The notes beneath the pieces are model-generated. The model saw only the letters and a program-made list of their open reading frames with translations, was not told the DNA's origin and searched no databases. A stretch of 44,919 nucleotides of DNA from Mycobacteriales bacterium. Lineage in GTDB: Bacteria; Actinomycetota; Actinomycetes; BP-191. The position numbers and the translations under genes were made by a program. The DNA is taken from contig DASTMB010000035.1 of assembly GCA_035714365.1 (NCBI GenBank), forward strand, positions 1 through 44,919, read 5' to 3'. How positions within the stretch are numbered: the stretch's first letter is position 1; every line of letters begins with the position of its first letter. Positions 34,999-43,256 of the stretch are shown here, piece by piece.

Positions 34999-36087
34999 AT
35001 GACCAGGGCCGCCGTCCTGCGCGCGACCGGCGCGCCCCTCGACGTCACCGACATCGACCTCGCGCCGACCGGCCCGGGCCAGGTGCGGGTGCGGCTGCGC
35101 GCCACCGGCGTCTGCCACTCCGACCTGTCGATCTGCACCGGCGCGCTGCGCCACCCGCTGCCCGCCGTGCCCGGCCACGAGGGCGCCGGCGTCGTCGCCG
35201 AGGTGGGCGAGGGCGTCACGTCCGTCGCCCCCGGCGACCACGTCATCCTCAACTGGACGCCGTCCTGCGGCACCTGCTTCTTCTGCGCCAAGCACGAGCC
35301 GTGGCTCTGCGAGCGCGCCGCCGCCGACGCGCTCGCCGCCCCCTACGCGACCGCCGGCGGCGAGGCGCTCGCGCCGGTGCTCGGCAGCGGGGCGTTCGCC
35401 GAGGAGACGCTGGTGCTCGAACGCGCCGTCGTGCGCATCCCGGACGACGTGCCGTTCGAGGTGGCGGCGCTGGTCGGCTGCGCGGTCACCACCGGCTTCG
35501 GCGCGGCCGTCAACACCGCGAAGGTGCAGCCGGGCGACACCGTCGCCGTCCTCGGCTGCGGCGGCGTCGGGCTGTCGGTGATCCAGGGCGCGCGGCACGC
35601 CGGCGCGGCGCTCGTCGTCGCCGTTGACATGACCGACGACAAGCTCGCGCTCGCCCGCGACCTCGGCGCCACCGACACCGTGAACGGCGGCGACGACGTC
35701 GAGGCGTTCGTCCGCGGGCTGACCGAGGGGCGCGGCGTCGACCACACGTTCGAGGCGATCGGCCGCGGCGCCACCATCCGCACGGCGTACCGGATCGCCC
35801 GTCGCGGCGGCAACGTCGTCGTGGTCGGCGCCGGCCGCCACGACGACAAGGTCGAGCTCTCCGCGCTGGAGCTGTTCTTCCAGGCGCGCAGCATCGTCGG
35901 CTGCGTCTACGGCTCCGCCGACGTCGCCCGCGACTTCCCGCGGATCCTCGCGCTCTACAAGTCAGGCGCGCTCGACCTGGACCGGCTGATCACCGCCCGC
36001 ACCACGCTCGACGGCGTCAACGACGCCCTCGACGCGATGGCGGCCGGCGTCGGCGCGCGCACCGTCGTGACGTTCGGGCAGGACTGA
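34999..36087 (+). CDS. zinc-dependent alcohol dehydrogenase
   Basis: A 362-residue medium-chain dehydrogenase. The catalytic zinc ligands are in GVCHSD, PGHEGAG and GCAVTTG; the structural-zinc lobe CGTCFFCAKHEPWLC has all four cysteines. The NAD fold has VLGCGGVGLSVIQGA and VAVDMTDDKL. It resembles the class III/NAD-dependent alcohol dehydrogenase group of actinobacteria, including mycothiol-linked formaldehyde dehydrogenases, but the closest substrate is not resolved. Start at ATG 34999 matches the family. The downstream small secreted gene begins 57 bases later. Confidence 0.93.
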   Translation: MTRAAVLRATGAPLDVTDIDLAPTGPGQVRVRLRATGVCHSDLSICTGALRHPLPAVPGHEGAGVVAEVGEGVTSVAPGDHVILNWTPSCGTCFFCAKHEPWLCERAAADALAAPYATAGGEALAPVLGSGAFAEETLVLERAVVRIPDDVPFEVAALVGCAVTTGFGAAVNTAKVQPGDTVAVLGCGGVGLSVIQGARHAGAALVVAVDMTDDKLALARDLGATDTVNGGDDVEAFVRGLTEGRGVDHTFEAIGRGATIRTAYRIARRGGNVVVVGAGRHDDKVELSALELFFQARSIVGCVYGSADVARDFPRILALYKSGALDLDRLITARTTLDGVNDALDAMAAGVGARTVVTFGQD

Positions 36088-36144
36088 CCCGGCCGGGCGG
36101 CGAAGCGGGTCGCGACCGTACCCCTCAACGGCTGGAGCCCCCTC

Positions 36145-36354
36145 ATGCGCCGTCTCCTGCTCGCCGCCGCCGTGGCGGCCGCCGCGTTCGCGCCCTCCGC
36201 GCACGCCGCCCCCGACTCCAACGTGCACGCCTGCGACCTGATGGTCTACCTCGGCGACGAGGTGCCGTTCGTCGTGCGCACCGTCTACCCGCTGCTCCCG
36301 CGCCCGGCGCAGGAGGAGTACCAGCACGCCGTCTACGTCGCCTGCTCGCTCTAG
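36145..36354 (+). CDS. small secreted protein A with Cys pair
   Basis: A 69-residue peptide with a signal sequence (cleavage after SAHA, about residue 21) and a mature part of about 47 residues. It contains HACDLMVYLGDE near its start and VACSL at its very end, allowing one disulfide that would close almost the whole chain. I recognise no family. ATG at 36145 follows GGAG. The sister gene starts 14 bases downstream. Confidence 0.7.
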   Translation: MRRLLLAAAVAAAAFAPSAHAAPDSNVHACDLMVYLGDEVPFVVRTVYPLLPRPAQEEYQHAVYVACSL

Positions 36355-36368
36355 CCGAAGGAGCCCCC

Positions 36369-36557
36369 GTGCGCACCCTCCGCCTCGCGCTCGCCGCCGT
36401 CGCCCTCGGCGCGGCGTTCGCCGTCCCCGCCTCCGCGTCGGAGCCGCCGGTCGGCATCTGCTCGCAGGACATCGACTGGGGCAACGTCAACGACGTGCTC
36501 GCCCAGCTCCCCGAGCCGGTCGCCCGCGCGGTCGTCTCGACGATCTGCCGGGTCTGA
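36369..36557 (+). CDS. small secreted protein B with Cys pair
   Basis: A 62-residue peptide with a signal sequence (cleavage after PASA near residue 23) and a mature part of about 39 residues. Its two cysteines lie at ICSQD near the N-terminus and TICRV at the C-terminus, the same spacing plan as protein A. The middle (DVLAQLPEPVARAVVS) looks helical. GTG at 36369 has an AAGGAG ribosome site. It is probably co-transcribed with protein A and may be a distant paralogue or a partner. It converges on aconitase 27 bases away. Confidence 0.7.
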   Translation: MRTLRLALAAVALGAAFAVPASASEPPVGICSQDIDWGNVNDVLAQLPEPVARAVVSTICRV

Positions 36558-36584
36558 CCTGCGCGACGTCCTCGCGGCGGGCGG

Positions 36585-38855
36585 TCAGCCCGCCGTGAGG
36601 ACGTTGAGGGAGGAGCCCGCGCGGAACCACGCGATGTGCTCCTCGCTCATCGTGTGCGTGGTCTCGAACTCGTCGCTCGTGCCGTCCGCGTGCCGCGCCA
36701 CGACGCGGACGGTGCGGCCCGGCGCGAGGTCGGCGAGGCCGACCACGTCGATCCGGTCGTCCTCGCGGATCAGGTCGTACGACGCCGGGTCGGCGAACGT
36801 CAGCGGCAGCATCCCCTGCTTCTTCAGGTTGGTCTCGTGGATGCGCGCGAACGACCGGGCCAGCACCGCGACGCCGCCGAGGAACCGCGGCTCCATCGCC
36901 GCGTGCTCGCGCGACGAGCCCTCGCCGTAGTTCTCGTCCCCGACGGCGACCCAGCGCACGCCCTTCGCCTTGTAGTCGCGCGCCACGGCCGAGTACTGGT
37001 CGGTGGCGCCGGTGAGGACGTTGAGGCCCTTGCCGGTCTCGCCGCTGAACGCGTTGACCGCGCCGATGAACATGTTGTCGCTGATCCGGTCCAGGTGACC
37101 GCGGAAGCGCAGCCACGGGCCGGCGGGGCTGATGTGGTCGGTCGTGCACTTGCCGGTCGCCTTCATCAGCACCGGGCAGTCCAGGAAGTCGCCGCCGTCC
37201 CAGGCCGCGAACGGCTCGAGGAGCTGGAGCCGGTCGCTGTCCGGGCGGACGACGATCTCGACGCCCTCGCCGCTCTCGGGCGGCGCGACGAACCCCGCCT
37301 CTCCCTCGCTGAACGACCCCTCCGGCAGCTCCGGCGCGACCGGCGGCTCGAGCATGAACGTGCTGCCGTCCGGCGCCGTGATCGGGTCGGTGGCCGGGTT
37401 GAAGTCGAGCCGGCCGACGAGCGACTGCGCGACCACGAGCTCGGGCGACGCGATGAACGACAGCGTTTCGGCGCGGCCGTCGTTGCGCTTCGGGAAGTTG
37501 CGGTTGTACGAGTTGAGGATGGAGTTGCGGGTGCCGGGCGGCAGGTCGTTGCGCTGCCACTGGCCGATGCACGGGCCGCACGCGTTGGCGAGCACCGTCG
37601 CGCCGATCGCCTCCAGCGCCGCCATCTGGCCGTCCCGCTCGATCGTCGCGCGCACCTGCTCCGAGCCGGGCGTCACGAGCAGCGGCGTCGCCGCCTTGAC
37701 GCCGTGCGCGGCGGCCTGGCGCGCGACGTGCGCGGCGCGGCTCATGTCCTCGTAGGAGGAGTTCGTGCACGAGCCGACGAGGGCGTTGGTGAACTCCACC
37801 GGGTAGTCGTTGGCGGCGGCGTCGGCCCCCATCCGCGACACCGGCCGGGCCAGGTCGGGGGTGTGCGGGCCGACGATGTGCGGCTCCAGCGTGGCCAGGT
37901 CGATCTCGACCACGCGGTCGTAGTAGGCCTCGGGGTCGGACTCGACCTCGGCGTCGGCGCGCAGGTGCTCGGCGACGGCGTTCGCCAGGTCGGCGTAGGC
38001 CTCGCGGCCCGTCGCCTTGAGGTAGGCGGCCATCCGCTCGTCGTACGGGAACAGCGAGCAGGTCGCGCCGAGCTCGGCGCCCATGTTGCAGATCGTCGCC
38101 TTGCCGGTGGCGCTCAACGACGCCGTGCCAGGCCCGAAGTACTCGACGATCGCGCCGGTGCCGCCCTTGACGGTGAGGATGCCGGCGAGCTTGAGGATGA
38201 CGTCCTTCGCGCTGGTCCACCCGGAGAGCTCGCCGGTGAGCTTGACGCCGATCAGCTTCGGCACGCGGACGCCGAACGGCCCGCCGGTCATCACGTCGAC
38301 CGCGTCCGCGCCGCCGACGCCGATGGCGACCATGCCGAGGCCGCCGGCGTTCGGGGTGTGCGAGTCGGTGCCGATCATCATGCCGCCGGGGAAGGCGTAG
38401 TGCTCCAGCACGACCTGGTGGATGATCCCGGACCCCGGCTTCCAGAAGCCGATGCCGTACTTCGCGGACACCGACTGGAGGAAGTCGTAGACCTCCTTGT
38501 TGACGTCGACCGCGGCGATGAGGTCGGACTTGGCCTCGTGCTGGGCGAGGATCAGGTGGTCGCAGTGGACCGTGCTCGGGACGGCGACCTTCGGCAGCCG
38601 CGCGGTCATGAACTGGAGCAGCGCCATCTGCGCCGTCGCGTCCTGCATCGCGACCCGGTCCGGCAGGTACTCGCCGTAGTCGACGCCGCGTTCCAGGCCC
38701 TGGCCCTCGGGGTCGCGCAGGTGGTTGAACAGCACCTTCTCGGCGAACGTCAGCGGCCGGCCGAGGCGGCGGCGGGCGACGGCGAGCCGCTCGGGCAGCC
38801 GGTCGTACAGGGCCGAGATCAGCTCCACCGGGGTGCTCAGGCCGTCCGTCGTCAT
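36585..38855 (-). CDS. aconitate hydratase, mitochondrial type
   Basis: Interconverts citrate and isocitrate in the TCA cycle using a 4Fe-4S cluster. The 756-residue length and order match the mitochondrial-type aconitases rather than the AcnA/IRP type of about 900 residues. Cluster ligands are Cys363 in GSCTNSS and Cys426 and Cys429 in ACGPCIG. Other motifs: [14 protein letters not shown] and [14 protein letters not shown] at 38855 follows a GAGGAG site. A TetR gene diverges from it, as the aconitase regulator does in Corynebacterium, so local control is likely. Confidence 0.95.
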   Translation of the reverse strand: MTTDGLSTPVELISALYDRLPERLAVARRRLGRPLTFAEKVLFNHLRDPEGQGLERGVDYGEYLPDRVAMQDATAQMALLQFMTARLPKVAVPSTVHCDHLILAQHEAKSDLIAAVDVNKEVYDFLQSVSAKYGIGFWKPGSGIIHQVVLEHYAFPGGMMIGTDSHTPNAGGLGMVAIGVGGADAVDVMTGGPFGVRVPKLIGVKLTGELSGWTSAKDVILKLAGILTVKGGTGAIVEYFGPGTASLSATGKATICNMGAELGATCSLFPYDERMAAYLKATGREAYADLANAVAEHLRADAEVESDPEAYYDRVVEIDLATLEPHIVGPHTPDLARPVSRMGADAAANDYPVEFTNALVGSCTNSSYEDMSRAAHVARQAAAHGVKAATPLLVTPGSEQVRATIERDGQMAALEAIGATVLANACGPCIGQWQRNDLPPGTRNSILNSYNRNFPKRNDGRAETLSFIASPELVVAQSLVGRLDFNPATDPITAPDGSTFMLEPPVAPELPEGSFSEGEAGFVAPPESGEGVEIVVRPDSDRLQLLEPFAAWDGGDFLDCPVLMKATGKCTTDHISPAGPWLRFRGHLDRISDNMFIGAVNAFSGETGKGLNVLTGATDQYSAVARDYKAKGVRWVAVGDENYGEGSSREHAAMEPRFLGGVAVLARSFARIHETNLKKQGMLPLTFADPASYDLIREDDRIDVVGLADLAPGRTVRVVARHADGTSDEFETTHTMSEEHIAWFRAGSSLNVLTAG

Positions 38856-38888
38856 CGCGCGCTCCTCGTCCGTCGTGCCGCTCGGCCG

Positions 38889-38918
38889 AGCATAGTGCGG
38901 CGCCCGGCGCGTTAGCAA
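38889..38918 (-). promoter_or_regulatory. promoter of the aconitase gene
   Basis: On the minus strand, TTGCTA (38913-38918) and TATGCT (38889-38894) stand 18 bases apart, close to the sigma-A consensus. The implied leader is about 25-30 bases and includes a GAGGAG ribosome site. Confidence 0.6.
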
Positions 38919-38920
38919 GA

Positions 38921-38948
38921 CGAACGTACGGTTTTCTTTTGGTACCGT
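38921..38948. promoter_or_regulatory. putative TetR operator between aconitase and its regulator
   Basis: The gap holds CGTACG (a 6-bp palindrome, 38925-38930) and an ACGGT/ACCGT inverted pair (38928-38932, 38944-38948) with an AT-rich spacer. This is a local low-GC island in a GC-rich sequence. It lies just upstream of the aconitase -35 and over the regulator promoter. Which bases the regulator contacts is a guess. Confidence 0.35.
38943..38948 (+). promoter_or_regulatory. -10 hexamer TACCGT for the TetR gene
   Basis: TACCGT lies six bases before the GTG at 38955, fitting a leaderless message that would be shut off by the regulator binding nearby. Confidence 0.45.
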
Positions 38949-38954
38949 CGGAGC

Positions 38955-39506
38955 GTGCCCAAGGTGAGCGCGGAGGCGCTGGAGGCGCGGCGGCGGGAGA
39001 TCCTCGACGGCGCCCGGCGGACGTTCGCGCGCTGGGGGTTCGAGGGCGCCACGGTGCGCCGCCTCGAGGAGGAGACCGGCCTGTCGCGCGGCGCGATCTT
39101 CCACCACTTCCGCGACAAGGAGTCGCTGTTCCTCGCCGTCGCCGAGGACGACGCGCTGGCGATGGCCGAGACCGTCGCCGAGCACGGCCTGGTGCAGGTC
39201 ATGCGCGACCTGCGCACCTCCGACCCCGGCTGGCTCGGCACCCAGCTCGAGGTGGTCCGCCGGATGCGCACCGACGCGGCGTTCCGCCGCCGCTGGTCGG
39301 CCCGCACCGCCCGGCTCGCCCGCGCCGCCACCGAGCGGCTGGAACGCCAGCGCGAGGCCGGCGCGGTCCGCGACGACGTGCCGGTCGGGACGCAGGTGGC
39401 GTTCCTGCTGCTCGTGCTCGACGGCCTGGTGCTGCACCGCGCCACCGGGCAGCCGACACCGGACGCGGTGCTCGACCTGGTCGAGACCGCGGTGCGGCGC
39501 CCGTAG
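38955..39506 (+). CDS. TetR family regulator, aconitase-linked (AcnR-like)
   Basis: A 183-residue one-domain-plus-ligand regulator. The N-terminal helix-turn-helix reads [20 protein letters not shown] followed by [11 protein letters not shown], the classical TetR fold (residues about 12-58). The rest is a helical ligand domain. Its position divergent from aconitase parallels AcnR of Corynebacterium glutamicum, which represses the aconitase gene; same role is inferred here. GTG at 38955 is leaderless. The effector is not predicted. Confidence 0.9.
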   Translation: MPKVSAEALEARRREILDGARRTFARWGFEGATVRRLEEETGLSRGAIFHHFRDKESLFLAVAEDDALAMAETVAEHGLVQVMRDLRTSDPGWLGTQLEVVRRMRTDAAFRRRWSARTARLARAATERLERQREAGAVRDDVPVGTQVAFLLLVLDGLVLHRATGQPTPDAVLDLVETAVRRP

Positions 39507-39576
39507 TCACTCGGGACCAGCCGGAATCGGCCGGAACAGGCCATGCGCTCCGGCGCCCCACCTGCCGTTACCGAAG

Positions 39577-42222
39577 GTGGAGGACTCGACCGACGGGACG
39601 GGCGGCGTGGCTGGCGACGAACGCGAACGGCACGGCCGGCCGCCGCGCGTCGTCCTGACGACGACCGCGGTGCTCTGGGCCGGCGCGCTGGCGCTGTTCG
39701 TCGCGCTGCCGGACACGCCGTACCTCCGGGTGCCGTTCGCCGGCCCGGCGGTGTGGGCGCTCGCGCTGGGCCCGCTGTTCCTCCTCTGCGAGCGGGCCGC
39801 GGTCCACGTCGAGTACCGCGACCAGACGCACACGATGAGCATGACCGACCTGCCGCTGGCGCTCGGGCTGTTCTTCGTGGCCCCGCACGTCCTGCTGCTC
39901 GTCCAGCTCGCCGCGACGACGCCCGTGCTCGTGTGGCGGCAGCGCCGGGGCGCCTGGCTGCCCAAGACGGCGTTCAACGTCGCCCTCTACCTCGTGATCG
40001 GCGAGGTGGAGACGCTCGTCTTCCGCGGCGTCGCCGGCGGCGCCGGGCCCGGCTGGCGCACCTGGCTGGCCGTGCTGGCCGGCGTGACCGCCGCGAACGC
40101 CGTCGTCACCGCCGCGATCGGCACCGTCATCCGCGCGACCGACGGGATGTCGCCGCGGGACATGGCGTACGGCTTCGGCATCGGCCTGACCGGGTCGCTG
40201 TCGATCGCGGGCGGCGCGCTGCTCGCGGTGCTCGTGCTCGTCACCGACCCCCGCTCGCTGTGGCTGCTCGCGGTCACCTGGGCCGCGCCGTACCTCGCCT
40301 ACCGGCAGCTGGTCCGCACCCGCGAGCAGCAGCACAACCTCGACCTGCTGCACGAGATGAGCGCCCGGCTGATGGCCGACGCCGAGCTCGACGACGTCGT
40401 CGGCTCGCTGCTGGACGAGGTGCGCGGGCGGTTCCGCGCCGCCGTGGCTGAGCTGACGCTGGCGCCCCTCGACGGCGAGACGACCGCGACGCGGACCGTC
40501 GTGCACGCCGACGGCCGCCGCGAGACCGAACGCGTCGCGCTCGACCCGGCGGAGCTCGCGCTGGTGGTCGCCGGCGGCGGCGACTGCCGCGTCGTCCGCG
40601 AGGGCGACGACGACCCGCTCGCGGCCGCGCTGGACCGGCGCGGGGTGCGCGACGCGATGCTGGTGCCGCTCGCCGGCCGCCCCGGCGCGCTCGGGCTGCT
40701 GCTCGTCGGCAACCGCCTCGGCACGCTGGCGGGTGGCTTCGCCGACGCCGACGCGACAGTCTTCGCGACCGTCGGGCGGCAGATGCAGATCGCGCTCGAC
40801 AACGGCCGCCTCGAGCGCAACATCGCCAGCATCACCGCCCTCAAGGACGAGATGCGCTACCAGGCGCTGCACGACCCGCTCACCGGCCTCGCCAACCGGG
40901 TGCAGTTCGCCGCCCGCGTCGAGGAGGTGCTGCGCGACGCGGCCGGCGAGCCGGTGGCGTTGCTGTTCGTCGACCTGGACGACTTCAAGACCGTCAACGA
41001 CACGCTCGGCCACGCCGCCGGCGACGACCTGCTCCGCCAGGTCGCCGACCGGATCCGCCCCCGCCTGCGGCCCGACGACGTGGCGGCGCGCCTCGGCGGC
41101 GACGAGTTCGCGATCTGCCTCGCCGGCGTCCGCGACGCCGCCGCCGCGCGGGTCGTGGCGCAGCGGCTGCTCGCCGCGCTCGCCGAGCCGGTCGACGTCG
41201 ACGGCCACCCGATGACCATCCGCGCCAGCGTCGGCATCGCGATCGGCGGCGCCGAGACCGACCCGGCGGCGTTGCTGCGGCACGCCGACACCGCCATGTA
41301 CATGGCGAAGATGCAGGGCAAGGGCCGGTTCGAGGTGTTCGACGCCGGGCTGGACGAGCACGTGCACGAACGCCAGCTCCTCAAGGCCGACCTCGCGCGC
41401 GCCGCCGTCCGCAACGAGTTCTTCGTGCAGTACCAGCCGGTCGTCGACGTCGCGACGCGGCGGCTGGTCGGCGCCGAGGCGCTGGTGCGGTGGCAGCGGC
41501 CCGGGCGCGGCGTCGTCCCGCCGGACGAGTTCGTCGGCGCGGCCGAGGAGATCGGCGTCATCCACGACCTCGGCACCTACGTCCTGCGCACCGCCTGCCG
41601 GCACCTGCGCGAGTGGCGCGCGGACTGGCTGGCCGACCCGGCGTTCTCCCTCGGCGTCAACGTCTCCGCGAAGCAGCTCCTGCACCCGGCGTTCGTCGAT
41701 GACGTCGCGGCCGTCCTCGCCGACAGCGGCGTCGACCCGGTGCAGGTGACGCTCGAGGTCACCGAGAGCGTCATGATCGGCGACAACGAGCAGTGGCGGA
41801 CGTCGTTGCACTCGCTCAAGGACCTCGGGCTGCGCATCGCGGTGGACGACTTCGGCACCGGCTACTCGTCGTTGAGCTACCTCAAGGACCTGCCGATCGA
41901 CGTGCTCAAGGTGGCGAAGCCGTTCGTGGACGGCCTCGACCACGGGACCCGCGAGACGGCGCTGGTCCGCGCGATCCTCGGCATGGCGCACGGCCTCGGC
42001 CTCGGCACCGTCGCCGAGGGCGTCGAGCGCGAGGTGCAGCGGGAGGTGCTCGCCGACCTCGGCTGCGCGCACGCCCAGGGGTACCTGTTCGCGAAGCCGA
42101 TGGCGCCGGAGGACTTCGCCCGCCTCGCCGCCGCGCTCCGGCCGCCGCACGCGCGGGGCGGCGTCGTGATCCCGCTCCCCCGCAACGCCGCCGACTCCCG
42201 CTCCGGCACGGCACACGCGTAG
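39577..42222 (+). CDS. membrane GGDEF-EAL protein
   Basis: An 881-residue c-di-GMP metabolism protein. Residues about 25-245 hold six to eight membrane helices; a GAF-like region (about 265-415) follows. The GGDEF motif (507-511) is intact, with the inhibitory RPDD site nine residues before its start (498-501). The EAL domain is also intact: EAL at 634-636, GVNVSAKQL, EVTESVM, VDDFGTGYSS (from about 756) and AEGVE. So both synthesis and hydrolysis are possible; such hybrid proteins often favour one. GTG at 39577 is used; GTG at 39607 in frame is an alternative. The SDR follows closely. Confidence 0.92.
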   Translation: MEDSTDGTGGVAGDERERHGRPPRVVLTTTAVLWAGALALFVALPDTPYLRVPFAGPAVWALALGPLFLLCERAAVHVEYRDQTHTMSMTDLPLALGLFFVAPHVLLLVQLAATTPVLVWRQRRGAWLPKTAFNVALYLVIGEVETLVFRGVAGGAGPGWRTWLAVLAGVTAANAVVTAAIGTVIRATDGMSPRDMAYGFGIGLTGSLSIAGGALLAVLVLVTDPRSLWLLAVTWAAPYLAYRQLVRTREQQHNLDLLHEMSARLMADAELDDVVGSLLDEVRGRFRAAVAELTLAPLDGETTATRTVVHADGRRETERVALDPAELALVVAGGGDCRVVREGDDDPLAAALDRRGVRDAMLVPLAGRPGALGLLLVGNRLGTLAGGFADADATVFATVGRQMQIALDNGRLERNIASITALKDEMRYQALHDPLTGLANRVQFAARVEEVLRDAAGEPVALLFVDLDDFKTVNDTLGHAAGDDLLRQVADRIRPRLRPDDVAARLGGDEFAICLAGVRDAAAARVVAQRLLAALAEPVDVDGHPMTIRASVGIAIGGAETDPAALLRHADTAMYMAKMQGKGRFEVFDAGLDEHVHERQLLKADLARAAVRNEFFVQYQPVVDVATRRLVGAEALVRWQRPGRGVVPPDEFVGAAEEIGVIHDLGTYVLRTACRHLREWRADWLADPAFSLGVNVSAKQLLHPAFVDDVAAVLADSGVDPVQVTLEVTESVMIGDNEQWRTSLHSLKDLGLRIAVDDFGTGYSSLSYLKDLPIDVLKVAKPFVDGLDHGTRETALVRAILGMAHGLGLGTVAEGVEREVQREVLADLGCAHAQGYLFAKPMAPEDFARLAAALRPPHARGGVVIPLPRNAADSRSGTAHA

Positions 42223-42232
42223 GCGCGTGCCG

Positions 42233-42238
42233 TACGGT
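42233..42238 (+). promoter_or_regulatory. -10 hexamer TACGGT for the SDR gene
   Basis: TACGGT lies six bases before the ATG at 42245, supporting that start over an in-frame GTG at 42227. Confidence 0.45.
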
Positions 42239-42244
42239 CCGCTC

Positions 42245-43003
42245 ATGGACCTCCGGCTCTCCGGCCGCTGCTACGTCGTCACCGGCGCGTCCCGCGGCCT
42301 CGGCCGCGCCACCGCCGCCGCGCTCGCCGCCGAGGGCGCCCGCGTCGTCCTCAACGCCCGCTCCGTTGAGTCGCTCGCCGCCACCGTCGGCGAGCTCGGG
42401 GCCGGCTCCGCGGAGGGCGTGCCCGGCGACCTCGCCGACCCGGCGCTCGCGGACCGGCTGGTGGCGGCGGCGTTGTCGCGGTTCGGCCGCCTCGACGGCG
42501 CGCTCGTCTCCGTCGGCGGCCCGCCCGGCGGCGGCGTCCTGGACGTGACGGACGAGCAGTGGCGAGCGGCGTTCGACGCGATCTTCGTCGGGGCGGTGCG
42601 GGTCGCGCGGACGGTCGCGGCCGTGTGTGGCGAGGGCGGCGCGGTCGGGCTGGTGCTCAGCACGTCGGTGAAGGCGCCGATCGGCGGCCTCGCCGTCTCC
42701 AACGGCCTCCGCCCCGGCCTGGCGATGGTCGCGAAGACGCTCGCCGACGAGGTCGGGCCGCGCGGCGTGCGGGTGCTCGGGCTGCTGCCGGGGCGTGTCG
42801 CCACCGATCGGGTCGCCGAGCTGGACGCGGCGACCGGCGACCCGGACGCGGCGCGCGAACGCGCCGCCGCCGGCATCCCGCTGCGGCGTTACGGCGAGCC
42901 GGCGGAGTTCGGCCGGGTGGCGGCGTTCCTGCTGTCCCCCGCCGCCTCGTACATCACGGGCTGCGTCGTCCCCGTCGACGGCGGCGCCACCCGCGCGCTG
43001 TGA
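42245..43003 (+). CDS. SDR family protein lacking the YxxxK motif
   Basis: A 252-residue Rossmann protein like FabG. The N-terminal TGASRGLG motif and NARS segment bind NAD(P). At the active site, LSTSVKAP has the usual Ser, but the Tyr-x-x-x-Lys position reads NGLRP: both residues are replaced. This matches the BKR-like SDR subgroup that carries Asn and Arg there. Either it uses a different chemistry or it is a non-catalytic cofactor-binding protein. The C-terminal YITGCVVPVDGGATRAL is normal. ATG at 42245 follows a leaderless promoter. Confidence 0.9.
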   Translation: MDLRLSGRCYVVTGASRGLGRATAAALAAEGARVVLNARSVESLAATVGELGAGSAEGVPGDLADPALADRLVAAALSRFGRLDGALVSVGGPPGGGVLDVTDEQWRAAFDAIFVGAVRVARTVAAVCGEGGAVGLVLSTSVKAPIGGLAVSNGLRPGLAMVAKTLADEVGPRGVRVLGLLPGRVATDRVAELDAATGDPDAARERAAAGIPLRRYGEPAEFGRVAAFLLSPAASYITGCVVPVDGGATRAL

Positions 43004-43024
43004 TCGGCGCGGCCGGCACGGCAC

Positions 43025-43222
43025 CTACTCGCGCTGGACGGCCAGCTCGGCACCGCACTCCGGGCACCAACCCCACTGCGAGGTGATGTGCAGTCCGCAC
43101 CGCGAACAGCGAAGCGGTTCCGGCGTGATGCGGTGCTCCGTGCCGCACATCGGGCAGACGTTCCAGGCGGTCGCCATGACCGACTCGCATTGGTTGCAGC
43201 AGTACCAGGCGGACTCGTACAT
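43025..43222 (-). CDS. small zinc-ribbon protein
   Basis: A 65-residue protein with four CxxC pairs: CNQC, CPMC, CSRC and CPEC. These can hold two zinc ions in a double ribbon. A CC at the first pair and several tryptophans are present. It may bind nucleic acid or mediate protein contacts; no family name can be given. ATG at 43222 follows a TAGCCT hexamer by six bases. The gene converges on the SDR gene with 21 bases between. Confidence 0.8.
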   Translation of the reverse strand: MYESAWYCCNQCESVMATAWNVCPMCGTEHRITPEPLRCSRCGLHITSQWGWCPECGAELAVQRE

Positions 43223-43228
43223 AGGAGC

Positions 43229-43234
43229 AGGCTA
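43229..43234 (-). promoter_or_regulatory. -10 hexamer TAGCCT for the zinc-ribbon gene
   Basis: TAGCCT on the minus strand lies six bases before the ATG at 43222, fitting a leaderless start. Confidence 0.4.
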
Positions 43235-43256
43235 GGCCGCTCGCGTTGGATAAGTC

